DNA from: Bryobacteraceae bacterium
Lineage (GTDB): Bacteria; Acidobacteriota; Terriglobia; Bryobacterales; Bryobacteraceae
DNA length: 64,000 bases
Assembly (NCBI GenBank): GCA_019752335.1
Contig: JAIEMJ010000013.1
Location: forward strand, 186,001 to 250,000
Direction: 5' to 3'
Shown here in pieces: positions 55,329 through 62,976 of the stretch. The notes below the pieces were generated by a model that was not told the DNA's origin, did not search any database, and saw only the letters and a program-made list of their open reading frames with translations. How positions within the stretch are numbered: the first letter of the stretch is position 1; each line of letters opens with the position of its first letter. Both the position numbers and the translations under genes were made by a program.

Positions 55329-55334
55329 AGTATA
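55329..55334 (-). promoter_or_regulatory. -10 box of a probable leaderless promoter
   Basis: TATACT on the minus strand (5 of 6), 6 bases before the ATG at 55322. Supports that start over the upstream in-frame ATG and suggests a leaderless message. Confidence 0.45.
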
Positions 55335-55374
55335 GCGCTTCATATCAATAACTTGCGGTAGTAAGATAAGGCAA

Positions 55375-56118
55375 ATGTCCTTGGAAAATGATCTCCTCTG
55401 TGCCTTCGAGTGTCACGATGCGGCGGCCATATGTGCCGCGCTGCAGGCCGGGCAGAGTCCCGTTGCCTTGATCGAGGGCCAGACGCCGATCATGTGCCTG
55501 ATCGAAATGTATCTCCGCTCCGCCAAGTTCGCCGAGTGCGTGCGGACGATGCTGGAAGCCGGCGCGGTGATCCCCGATCCGGTGCTGAAGGCGATCCTGC
55601 TGGACGACGCGCAGTCGCTGCGGCGGGAGATGAAGAAGCCCGGCTTTAAGCTGGAGCGCAAGTTCGACCTGCGCTGTACGTTCACGCCACTGCGAGGGGC
55701 AACCGCGTTGCACATCTGCGCCGAGTACAACTCCGTACGCTGCGCGACGGCGCTGCTGAAGGCCGGCGCCAACGTAAACGCCCGCGCCGCGGTGGACGCC
55801 GATGGCCTGGGCGGCCACACGCCGATCTTCCACACGGTGAACGCGAATCGCAACTACTCGCGGCCCATGATGGAGCTCTTGGCGAAGGCCGGCGCGAAGC
55901 TTGACGTCCGGCTTCGCGGACTCGTCTGGGGCGGCGGCTTCGAATGGGAGACCGTGCTGTTCGACGTGACTCTGCTCTCCTACACGCAGTGCGGGCTGCT
56001 CCGGCAGTTCCAACGGACAGAAGCCGATATCTACAGTAATCTGGGGTATCTTTATCGCAAGCTGCACAGCCGTCCGGCGCCGATTCGCAATGTGCCGAAC
56101 CGGTACCTGAGCACTTAG
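55375..56118 (+). CDS. Ankyrin-repeat protein
   Basis: 247 aa cytosolic protein without a signal. Two clear ankyrin repeats: RGATALHICAEYNSVRCATA through LLKAGANVNARA (about 117-143), then GGHTPIFHTVNANRNYSRPM through LLAKAGAKLDV, with degenerate units before them (ICAALQAGQSPVALIEGQTP). A protein-protein interaction scaffold; partner unknown. Divergent from the hydrolase gene, 52 bases apart; TAAGAT lies 7 bases before the ATG and AAGG overlaps the same place. Confidence 0.82.
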   Translation: MSLENDLLCAFECHDAAAICAALQAGQSPVALIEGQTPIMCLIEMYLRSAKFAECVRTMLEAGAVIPDPVLKAILLDDAQSLRREMKKPGFKLERKFDLRCTFTPLRGATALHICAEYNSVRCATALLKAGANVNARAAVDADGLGGHTPIFHTVNANRNYSRPMMELLAKAGAKLDVRLRGLVWGGGFEWETVLFDVTLLSYTQCGLLRQFQRTEADIYSNLGYLYRKLHSRPAPIRNVPNRYLST

Positions 56119-56119
56119 C

Positions 56120-56230
56120 CCGGCGCGCTAGCGGCGGGGCACGTCCCGCCGGTTTCCCGCGAAAACGCGAGCAAAACAAGCAAAGTCTGACTCCGCTGCC
56201 CCGCCGCTTACGCGGCGGGCTCAAGGCTAG
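56120..56230 (-). repeat. Dispersed two-hairpin intergenic repeat, copy C (inverted)
   Basis: Read on the minus strand it begins CTAGCCTTGAGC, then hairpin CCCGCCGC-GTAA-GCGGCGGG (56219-56200), TGTTTTGCTCGCGTTTTCGC, and ends ACGTGCCCCGCCGCTAGCGC (imperfect hairpin). The order matches copy B. It fills the gap between the convergent ankyrin and esterase genes. Confidence 0.7.
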
Positions 56231-56233
56231 GAG

Positions 56234-58141
56234 TCAGGGTTTGAGTCGCCAATTTTCGTCGAAGAAACCGGCCTTCAGCACTTTGCCGGGCCAGTGCGCG
56301 TTGGGCGGCGTGGATAGGTCGATTAGCGCCCAATCAGGTAGCACGGGGACTTGCCGGGAATTAGTTCCGTCAGAGTCCTCGCGGAAGGTGAAGCCGCTGT
56401 TCAGCACGACATAGCGCGAAGGCGAGAGCGGGTTCGGATAGACCATGACTAACGCCTGGCCGCTCTCCGCCTTGAGGGGCAATTGATCCGCGACCCGAGC
56501 CAGGATCTGATTGCTGCCCGCATCGCCCCAAAGAATCAAGTTACTCTCCGCCAGGTCGGCTTCCGTAACTTGCGTGTCGTCCTTAATTCTCACTTCGCCG
56601 CGAAAAATGCCGCGCCAGCGGCGAATCGCGCGGTCCATTTCGGCGGCGGCCCAGGCCGCTAACTGCGGATCGCGTGGCTGCCCGGTGGGACGGACAAAGA
56701 GAAAACGGTTCAAAAAGGCGTCGTCGATGGGGCCTTGCAGGCCCGGACGCTTGGCCAAGCCAGGCTTCGCGGGACCGGCGACCCACTGGATGCCTTCACG
56801 ATGGAAGTCCGCCGAGTAACTCAAGTCAGTATTCGCGCCACGGGGGAGCCGGACCGGCGTGCCGTTGATGGTCACGGTGGGCTTCGTTTCGGGATCGAAC
56901 GGATACTGGCCCGGCTCAAAGTTGAGTCGAAAGGCACTTACATTTTCCGTCCGCAGCGTGAAGAATCCTGGTTCGCGAATTTCGGCCTCGACGCGGGCGC
57001 GATCCCAGTGCGATTCCAGGCCGGTGAGTTCCAGCCAACGCATCTTCGCATAGCGGAGCGTGTAGGTAACGAAGCGTAATTTGCGCGGCACGGGCAGACG
57101 GCCTTTTTCCGCTAGGAGATCCATTCGGCGCGCCACCTCCAGTTTGGCCGCGGGATGATACTTGTGCTCGGTATCGGGTCCGATGACGTGGGTGAGAGTA
57201 AGTCCCTCGCCCTCGAGTGATTTGCCCATAATCTGCGCCGCTTGAATTTGTTTGTCCTTTTCGCCCGAGTAAGCGACGAGCGGCAATTGATAGAAGTTCG
57301 CCGCGTAGTCCGTAGCGTCGTACCAGTGGAATAGCTGACGCTCCCAGAGGGGCATGGCCTTCAGGGTCTCCGGAGTCATCTTCTGATACTGTGCCGTCTC
57401 GGCGAAGCCCGCCCCGGGGGCCGCCGCCGCAAAAAGGTCAGCAAAGTGGGCGCCCAGGTGCCACGTGGACGCGCCGCCCATCGAAAAGCCGCGGACGAGA
57501 ATCCGGTTCTCGTCGATGGCGTAACGCCGCTTCACGTCCGCCAAGGCTTCCAGCATATCCACCTCGCCGGCGAACTTACTCGCGTTGCAGTAGCGGCCGT
57601 ATAAGTGCAAAACGAGGGTATCGCGCGGCGTGAACTGGCCAGAGTCAGTTAGGCGCTGCCACAGGAAGGCTAACTCACTGAGCGTATCGCCACGGCCATG
57701 CAGCCAGATATCGAGCCGCCAGCGTCGCGGCGAATCCGGCGAGTAACTCGGCGGGACGACTAAGCCATAAGGCTGTATGCTGTCGTCGAGCCGGGAGATG
57801 TAGCCGAGCGGCACTAACCCTTTCGCGGAAACCCAAGGAGACTGCCCGGCGGCGAGACGCTCGGCGCGCTCCATCGCATAGGCGAGTAAGTCATGGGCGC
57901 GGGCGAACTCGGCGGGTAAGTAAAATTCGTTGTAGCGCAACGCCGAAGCGACGGCGCGTTCGATGGTCGCGATATCCGCCCAATAGGGGGAGGTCCGCAG
58001 AGGCTCCATCACGGCGCGGAGGCGCGCTAACTCGGCTTCGAGCGACTCGCGCTCCTCGGCCGGAATCGGAATCCCGGGCGGCGGCAAAGTCTTTTGCGCA
58101 AAAGCGATGGAGGCGAGCAACAGGAAAACAAGGCGAGTCAC
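56234..58141 (-). CDS. Secreted esterase/prolyl-oligopeptidase-like hydrolase
   Basis: 635 aa. Signal peptide about 1-15 (MTRLVFLLLASIAFA). A helical lead (about 20-115) is followed by an alpha/beta-hydrolase core (about 125-330): oxyanion region IWLHGRGDTLSE, nucleophile RGFSMGGASTW (about 218-228), and GPDTEHKYHP for the His. A C-terminal beta-rich part (about 350-635) has NLILWGDAGSNQILARVADQ, as in peptidase-associated tails. Uses many TTA leucine codons (at least eight read by eye), unlike metH. Confidence 0.83.
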   Translation of the reverse strand: MTRLVFLLLASIAFAQKTLPPPGIPIPAEERESLEAELARLRAVMEPLRTSPYWADIATIERAVASALRYNEFYLPAEFARAHDLLAYAMERAERLAAGQSPWVSAKGLVPLGYISRLDDSIQPYGLVVPPSYSPDSPRRWRLDIWLHGRGDTLSELAFLWQRLTDSGQFTPRDTLVLHLYGRYCNASKFAGEVDMLEALADVKRRYAIDENRILVRGFSMGGASTWHLGAHFADLFAAAAPGAGFAETAQYQKMTPETLKAMPLWERQLFHWYDATDYAANFYQLPLVAYSGEKDKQIQAAQIMGKSLEGEGLTLTHVIGPDTEHKYHPAAKLEVARRMDLLAEKGRLPVPRKLRFVTYTLRYAKMRWLELTGLESHWDRARVEAEIREPGFFTLRTENVSAFRLNFEPGQYPFDPETKPTVTINGTPVRLPRGANTDLSYSADFHREGIQWVAGPAKPGLAKRPGLQGPIDDAFLNRFLFVRPTGQPRDPQLAAWAAAEMDRAIRRWRGIFRGEVRIKDDTQVTEADLAESNLILWGDAGSNQILARVADQLPLKAESGQALVMVYPNPLSPSRYVVLNSGFTFREDSDGTNSRQVPVLPDWALIDLSTPPNAHWPGKVLKAGFFDENWRLKP

Positions 58142-58154
58142 GAGACTTATGCTA

Positions 58155-58949
58155 TCAAGGAACGCGCGCGTAGAGGCGTCGCAACGCCTCCTGGTAGCGA
58201 GCGCCGGCCAGGAACGGCAAGTCTTCGTGGCCCGCGCCGGGGACCAGGAGAAACTCCTTGGGTCCCTGCGCGGCGGCGTACAAATCGCGTCCCAGGCCCA
58301 GTTGAATCACCCGATCCCGGTCGCCGTGGATCACCAGCAAGGGCGATCGAATCGCGGGGATTTTGGCGAGCGAGTCGAAACCCAGCGGCAGGGTCCACCC
58401 GATCACCGGCAGAATCGTCGCGGCGACGGCGCGGGCGCTCGAGAGCGGCGCCTCCAACACCAAGCCGCCAACGCGGTTCCGGCTGGCCACGTCCACCGCC
58501 ACGGCTGACCCGAGTGACCAGCCTTGCACGACGATCCGCTCACCCGGATAACCGCGTTGCTTTAGCCAATCGTAGGCGGCTTGGCCGTCGGTGTAGAGGC
58601 CAGTTTCGCTGGGCGAACCGGTGCTTTCGCCGTAGCCGCGATAATCGATAATCAGCAGCGACTGGGGAACACTGCGCACCGCCGCCAGATGCTCGACATA
58701 AATGGGTAAGTGGCCACCATTTCCGTGTAAGTAGAGCGTGGCGAGTTTTGCGCCAGGCGACGGGAACCACCAGGCGCTGAGCTTTTCGCCATCGGCGGTG
58801 GAAATGATCACGGCGTGGGCGTCCGATGGACGGTCATTCGCGGCGCCTTGCGTCGGAAAGTAAGTATACTTACGGCCAATCCAAAGCAGGGCTCCCCAAA
58901 TGACGGCGGCGTAGAGAATGACACGCAGAAACAGACTCATGTCATTCAT
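58155..58949 (-). CDS. Membrane-anchored alpha/beta hydrolase (BEM46/ABHD13-like)
   Basis: 264 aa. One N-terminal membrane helix (about 5-24), then a hydrolase domain: LYLHGNGGHLPIYVEHL, IDYRGYGESTGSPSE, nucleophile VVQGWSLGSAVAVD, acid VIHGDRDRVI and a C-terminal PGAGHEDL. All triad positions present. Faces the periplasm in this family; substrate unknown. Ends 13 bases before the start of the esterase gene on the same strand. Confidence 0.88.
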   Translation of the reverse strand: MNDMSLFLRVILYAAVIWGALLWIGRKYTYFPTQGAANDRPSDAHAVIISTADGEKLSAWWFPSPGAKLATLYLHGNGGHLPIYVEHLAAVRSVPQSLLIIDYRGYGESTGSPSETGLYTDGQAAYDWLKQRGYPGERIVVQGWSLGSAVAVDVASRNRVGGLVLEAPLSSARAVAATILPVIGWTLPLGFDSLAKIPAIRSPLLVIHGDRDRVIQLGLGRDLYAAAQGPKEFLLVPGAGHEDLPFLAGARYQEALRRLYARVP

Positions 58950-58986
58950 CTGACGCCACGCGGCGAAATCCAGTTCCCGCTTTTGC

Positions 58987-60036
58987 TTACTTCAGCCCTA
59001 ACACCCGGCGATTCTGCTTCACGTCGGTGGCGACGCCAGCGAAATCGTCAAAGGCCTTGGCCGGCGGCTCAATCAAGTGCGCCGCAATAAACGGCGCGCC
59101 TTCGGCCGCGCCTTGTGACGCATCCTTGTAGCAGCACTCCCATTCGAGCACCGCCCAGCTCTTATAGCCAATCGCGGTCATACGGCTGAAGACCTGCTTG
59201 AAATCCACCTGACCGTCACCCAGCGAACGGAAGCGGCCCGGACGCTGCGCCCAGCCCTGGAAGCCGCCGTAGACGCCCGAACGCTCGTTGGGCCGGAACT
59301 CGGCATCCTTCACATGGAAGGCCTTGATGAAGGGCGCGTAGGTGTCAATGAAGCGCACATAGTCCAGGCATTGCAGGATGAAGTGCGACGGATCGTAGTT
59401 GATCGCGACGCGCGCATGGTTGCCGGTGGCCTCTCGGAACATCTCGAACGTGACGCCGTCGTGCGTATCTTCGCCGGGGTGAATCTCGTAGGCGACGTCC
59501 TGCCCCATTTTGTCGGCGTAGTCCAGCAGCGGCTTCCAGCGCTTGCCGAGCTCTTTGAAGGCCTCTTCCACCAAGCCGGCGGGACGCTGCGGCCACGGAT
59601 AGAGGAAGGGCCACACCAGCGCGCCGGTGAAGCTGGGGCAGACGCTGAGGCCGAGGTTCTTCGAGGCTTTGAAGACCAGCTTGAGTTGCTCGGTGGCCCA
59701 TTGCGTGCGGGCCTTGGAGTCGCCGCGGACCTTCGGATCGGCGAAGCCATCGAACATCTCATCGTAGGCCGGATGCACGGCCACCAGTTGACCTTGCAAG
59801 TGGCAAGCGAGTTCCGTAATCTCCAAGCCATTCATCTGGGCGCGCAGATCGTCGCAGTAGCTTTTGGACGAAGCCGCCTTCTGAAGGTCAATGATGCGGG
59901 CGTCCCAGGACGGCAATTGGACCGCGAGATAACCGAGGTCCTTGGCCCATTTCGTGATGCTCGACAAGCTGTTGAAGGGCGCTTGGTCCCCCATGAATTG
60001 CGCGAGAAAGATCGCGGGTCCTTTGATTTGTGCCAT
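58987..60036 (-). CDS. Sugar phosphate isomerase/epimerase-like TIM barrel
   Basis: 349 aa from the ATG at 60036 (in-frame upstream ATG gives 8 more residues). Xylose-isomerase-like AP endonuclease 2 fold: FLAQFMGDQAPF start, ELACHLQGQLVAVHP, DVAYEIHPGEDTHDG with the metal Glu/His, NYDPSHFILQCLD, FHVKDAEFRP and VLEWECCYKD. Probably isomerises a sugar or inositol-like compound; substrate not readable. Cytosolic. Divergent from the ceramidase-like gene by 44 bases. Confidence 0.85.
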   Translation of the reverse strand: MAQIKGPAIFLAQFMGDQAPFNSLSSITKWAKDLGYLAVQLPSWDARIIDLQKAASSKSYCDDLRAQMNGLEITELACHLQGQLVAVHPAYDEMFDGFADPKVRGDSKARTQWATEQLKLVFKASKNLGLSVCPSFTGALVWPFLYPWPQRPAGLVEEAFKELGKRWKPLLDYADKMGQDVAYEIHPGEDTHDGVTFEMFREATGNHARVAINYDPSHFILQCLDYVRFIDTYAPFIKAFHVKDAEFRPNERSGVYGGFQGWAQRPGRFRSLGDGQVDFKQVFSRMTAIGYKSWAVLEWECCYKDASQGAAEGAPFIAAHLIEPPAKAFDDFAGVATDVKQNRRVLGLK

Positions 60037-60080
60037 GGCTGTGGGTTCATTGTACGTCAACTTGCTATGCTGGCCGAGGT

Positions 60081-61460
60081 ATGCAATCTAAAACAGCCGC
60101 CCTCACTCTGGCACTCGCTGTGGCTTGGGCCACCCCGCTCGCGGCGGGCTTTCGCGCGGGCGCGGCTTATCGGGCCATCACGCCCGAAGTGAATCTTTCC
60201 ACGGCGCCGGTGTACCTGGCGGGCTTCGGACAGAACCGGGTGGCCACGGGCGTCCACGATCCGCTGTTCGTGCGCTGCCTCGCGATGGCGACGGGCAAGA
60301 AGCCGGTGGTGCTGTGCGGTGTGGACCTAATTGGGCTCTTCGTCGACGACGTCGACAAGATCCGGCAGGCCGCGCGGCAGCAACTGGGCCGGGACCTGGA
60401 CGTGATCATCTCGTCCACCCACGCCCACGAAGGGCCGGACACGATGGGCCTGTGGGGACCGAAAACCGGCGTGAGCGGGCTGAACGAAGCTTACAACCAA
60501 TTCGTCGTGCAACGCGCGACGGAGGCGGTGGTGGCGTCGGTGCGCGGGATGAAGCGCGCGCAACTGTACTTGGCGCGCACCGGTTTTCCGGACCTGAAGG
60601 CCTTTATCAACGACACCCGCCCGCCCGTGGTGAATGACCAGGAGGTGATCGCGCTCACCGTGAAGGACCGCCGGGATCGCACCATCGGCACGCTGATCAA
60701 CTGGGCTAATCATCCTGAGGCACTGGGATCGAAGAATACGCTGATCACGGCCGATTACGTCGGGGCCTACTATCGCGTGATGGAGACGCTGCGCGGCGGC
60801 GTGGCGGTGTTTATGAACGGCGCGGTGGGCGGCATGCAGTCGCCGTTGGGGGCGAAGATCACGGACCCGACCACGCGTGAACTGGCCCCGGCCGGCAGCT
60901 TCCGCTTCGCGGAGACGATCGGCGAACGCATCGCGGACCTGGCGCACGACGCACTCAACAACGCCAAGCCCACGAAGATTGACCGCATCGAATACAGCGA
61001 AGCGCGTATCCGCATCCCCGTAGGCAACGAAGGCTTCAAGCAAGCCGCGCAGGCCAATCTTTACGGCGGCCGCAAGGCCTTCCGGCCTGACGGCACGAGC
61101 GAGACGCCCGTCGGCTATCTGCGCCTCTCCCGCGGCGCCGACGTGAAGCTTGAGGCCGCTTGCATTCCGGGCGAACTTTATCCCGAACTGAGCGTGGGCG
61201 GCGTGCAGAAGTATCCCGGCGCCGACTTTCCCGATGCGCCCGTCGAGCCGGCCATCAAGCCCATGATGAAGGCTCCGTTCCGGATGCTCTTCGGCCTGGC
61301 CAACGACGAGATCGGGTACATCATTCCAAAGTCCGAATGGGACGAACGCGCGCCTTGGTTGCAGAATTCGGCCAAGCGCTGGTACGGCGAAGTGAACTCG
61401 ATCGGCCCGGAAGCCGCGCCGATGATCGCGGCGGCGTTCGCCAGTCTGCTGCGGCGTTAG
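60081..61460 (+). CDS. Neutral/alkaline ceramidase-like secreted protein
   Basis: 459 aa from the ATG at 60081, which begins a signal peptide (about 1-22; an upstream in-frame ATG is less likely). Matches the N-terminal domain of neutral/alkaline non-lysosomal ceramidases: RAGAAYRAITPEVNL, DLDVIISSTHAHEGPDTMGL (zinc site and HxHEGPD), WANHPEALGSKN and NGAVGGMQSP. The C-terminal Ig-like part of true ceramidases is short or absent, so it may act on another N-acyl lipid. GAGGT precedes the start. Confidence 0.87.
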   Translation: MQSKTAALTLALAVAWATPLAAGFRAGAAYRAITPEVNLSTAPVYLAGFGQNRVATGVHDPLFVRCLAMATGKKPVVLCGVDLIGLFVDDVDKIRQAARQQLGRDLDVIISSTHAHEGPDTMGLWGPKTGVSGLNEAYNQFVVQRATEAVVASVRGMKRAQLYLARTGFPDLKAFINDTRPPVVNDQEVIALTVKDRRDRTIGTLINWANHPEALGSKNTLITADYVGAYYRVMETLRGGVAVFMNGAVGGMQSPLGAKITDPTTRELAPAGSFRFAETIGERIADLAHDALNNAKPTKIDRIEYSEARIRIPVGNEGFKQAAQANLYGGRKAFRPDGTSETPVGYLRLSRGADVKLEAACIPGELYPELSVGGVQKYPGADFPDAPVEPAIKPMMKAPFRMLFGLANDEIGYIIPKSEWDERAPWLQNSAKRWYGEVNSIGPEAAPMIAAAFASLLRR

Positions 61461-61474
61461 GCCTGTAAATCTGC

Positions 61475-61480
61475 CATAAT
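61475..61480 (+). promoter_or_regulatory. -10 box of a probable leaderless promoter
   Basis: CATAAT (5 of 6) ends 7 bases before the ATG at 61488, placing the transcription start at the start codon. No -35 is recognisable. Confidence 0.45.
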
Positions 61481-61487
61481 CGCGGGA

Positions 61488-62186
61488 ATGCTGTCCGGGC
61501 CAAGCGAATCTCATTACGCCTTCAAGGCAAGCGCGTTCAGCAGCCATTCCCTGCTGGTGAATGCCCTTCCCGCCGAAGGGGCCGGCCGCCGGTTGCTCGA
61601 TGTGGGCTGCGCGGGCGGCTACCTGTCGGCCATCTTCGCTGACCGCGGTTATCACGTGCTGGGGTTGGAACGTCCCGGCGGGACTGGCGACAACTTCCCA
61701 CGCCAGGTTGACTTAGTAGAAGCGGACCTCGAGCACGGACTGCCTCGCCTGGAAGGCGCTTTCCACTACGTCGTGTGCGCCGATATCCTGGAGCATCTGC
61801 GGGACCCCGCGCGCATCTTGCGCCAGACGTGGGCGGTGCTGGAGCCCGACGGCTGCCTGGTGGCTTCGCTGCCGAACAGCGGCCATTTGTACTTTCGTTT
61901 GAACGTCCTGTTGGGCCGCTTTCCCCAAGACGATAAGGGCCTTTTCGATCGCACCCATGTTCGCTTCTACATGTGGCGAGGCTGGGTGGACTTGCTCCAA
62001 TCGGGCGGCTTTCGCGTGGAGAGCGTACGGCCCACCGGCACACCCATCGGCCTGGCTTTCCCAGCACTGGAGGGCAGTTGGCTGGTAAACTTCTTGGAGC
62101 GGGTCTCCTACGGGATGGCGCGCCTGTGGAAGACGCTGTTCGCGTACCAGTTTATTGTCGTAGCCCGGCCGGAGGCCATGCCGTGA
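61488..62186 (+). CDS. Class I SAM-dependent methyltransferase
   Basis: 232 aa. SAM motif LLDVGCAGGYLSAIFA (about 36-51), motif II VVCADILEHLRDP and VLEPDGCLVAS, followed by a C-terminal region with hydrophobic helices (GSWLVNFLERVSYG). Often fused or paired with sugar transferases in surface-glycan clusters; here it overlaps the following glycosyltransferase by GTGA. Substrate unknown. Confidence 0.88.
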   Translation: MLSGPSESHYAFKASAFSSHSLLVNALPAEGAGRRLLDVGCAGGYLSAIFADRGYHVLGLERPGGTGDNFPRQVDLVEADLEHGLPRLEGAFHYVVCADILEHLRDPARILRQTWAVLEPDGCLVASLPNSGHLYFRLNVLLGRFPQDDKGLFDRTHVRFYMWRGWVDLLQSGGFRVESVRPTGTPIGLAFPALEGSWLVNFLERVSYGMARLWKTLFAYQFIVVARPEAMP

Positions 62187-62974
62187 GTTTGTCGAAACCC
62201 AAAGTGGTCGTCGTGATGCCGGCGTACAATGCCGCCAAGACGCTGCACATGACTTATGCCGACTTACCGCAAGATAGCGTCGACCTGGTGATTCTGGTGG
62301 ACGACGGCAGCAAAGACGAAACCGCGCGCATTGCCCGGGATCTGGGGCTGGAAGTCTTCGTACACCATCGCAATTACGGCTACGGCGCCAATCAGAAAAC
62401 CTGTTACCGCGAGGCGTTGCGCGCCGGGGCGGATATTGTGGTGATGGTCCATCCGGACTACCAGTACGACCCCACGCTGTTGCCGCAGATCATCCAACCG
62501 ATTGTCGAGGGCCAGGCCGACGTGGTGCTAGGTTCGCGGCTGATGGGTTCGAGTCCCATGGCGCAGGGGATGCCCTGGTGGAAGTTTATTGCCAATCGCT
62601 TCCTGACGGAACTCGAGAACAAAGTCTTCGGGCTGAAGCTCAGCGAGTACCACACCGGTTATCGCGCTTTCCGGCGCGAAGTATTGGAACAGGTGAACGT
62701 GGAAATGAATTCCGACGCCTTTATCTTCGACCAGGAGATCATGGCGCAGATCGTCGAAATCAAGATGCGCATCACCGAGGTACCGGTGCCGACGCGCTAC
62801 TTCGCGCAGGCTTCGTCGGCCTCTTTTATTCAGTCATCCATCTACGGGCTATCGATCCTGACGCTGCTGGCGCGCTACTGGCTGCATCGCACGGGATTGC
62901 GCCGGCACTTGCAGTTTGAGAGCCTGGAACGCCGCTATCGTAGCGTCGCCGCGACGGCCGCCGGCAAGAATTAG
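62183..62974 (+). CDS. Family 2 glycosyltransferase (dolichol-phosphate sugar synthase-like)
   Basis: 263 aa. The start is a GTG at 62183, overlapping the methyltransferase stop (GTGA). PKVVVVMPAYNAAKTL, ILVDDGSKDETARIA, VMVHPDYQYDPTLL (DXD-like) and VVLGSRLMGSS, then YHTGYRAFRREVLEQ. This resembles the polyprenyl-phosphate sugar transferases without C-terminal membrane helices. Probably makes a lipid-linked sugar that the next gene product uses. Confidence 0.88.
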   Translation: MSLSKPKVVVVMPAYNAAKTLHMTYADLPQDSVDLVILVDDGSKDETARIARDLGLEVFVHHRNYGYGANQKTCYREALRAGADIVVMVHPDYQYDPTLLPQIIQPIVEGQADVVLGSRLMGSSPMAQGMPWWKFIANRFLTELENKVFGLKLSEYHTGYRAFRREVLEQVNVEMNSDAFIFDQEIMAQIVEIKMRITEVPVPTRYFAQASSASFIQSSIYGLSILTLLARYWLHRTGLRRHLQFESLERRYRSVAATAAGKN

Positions 62975-62976
62975 CC

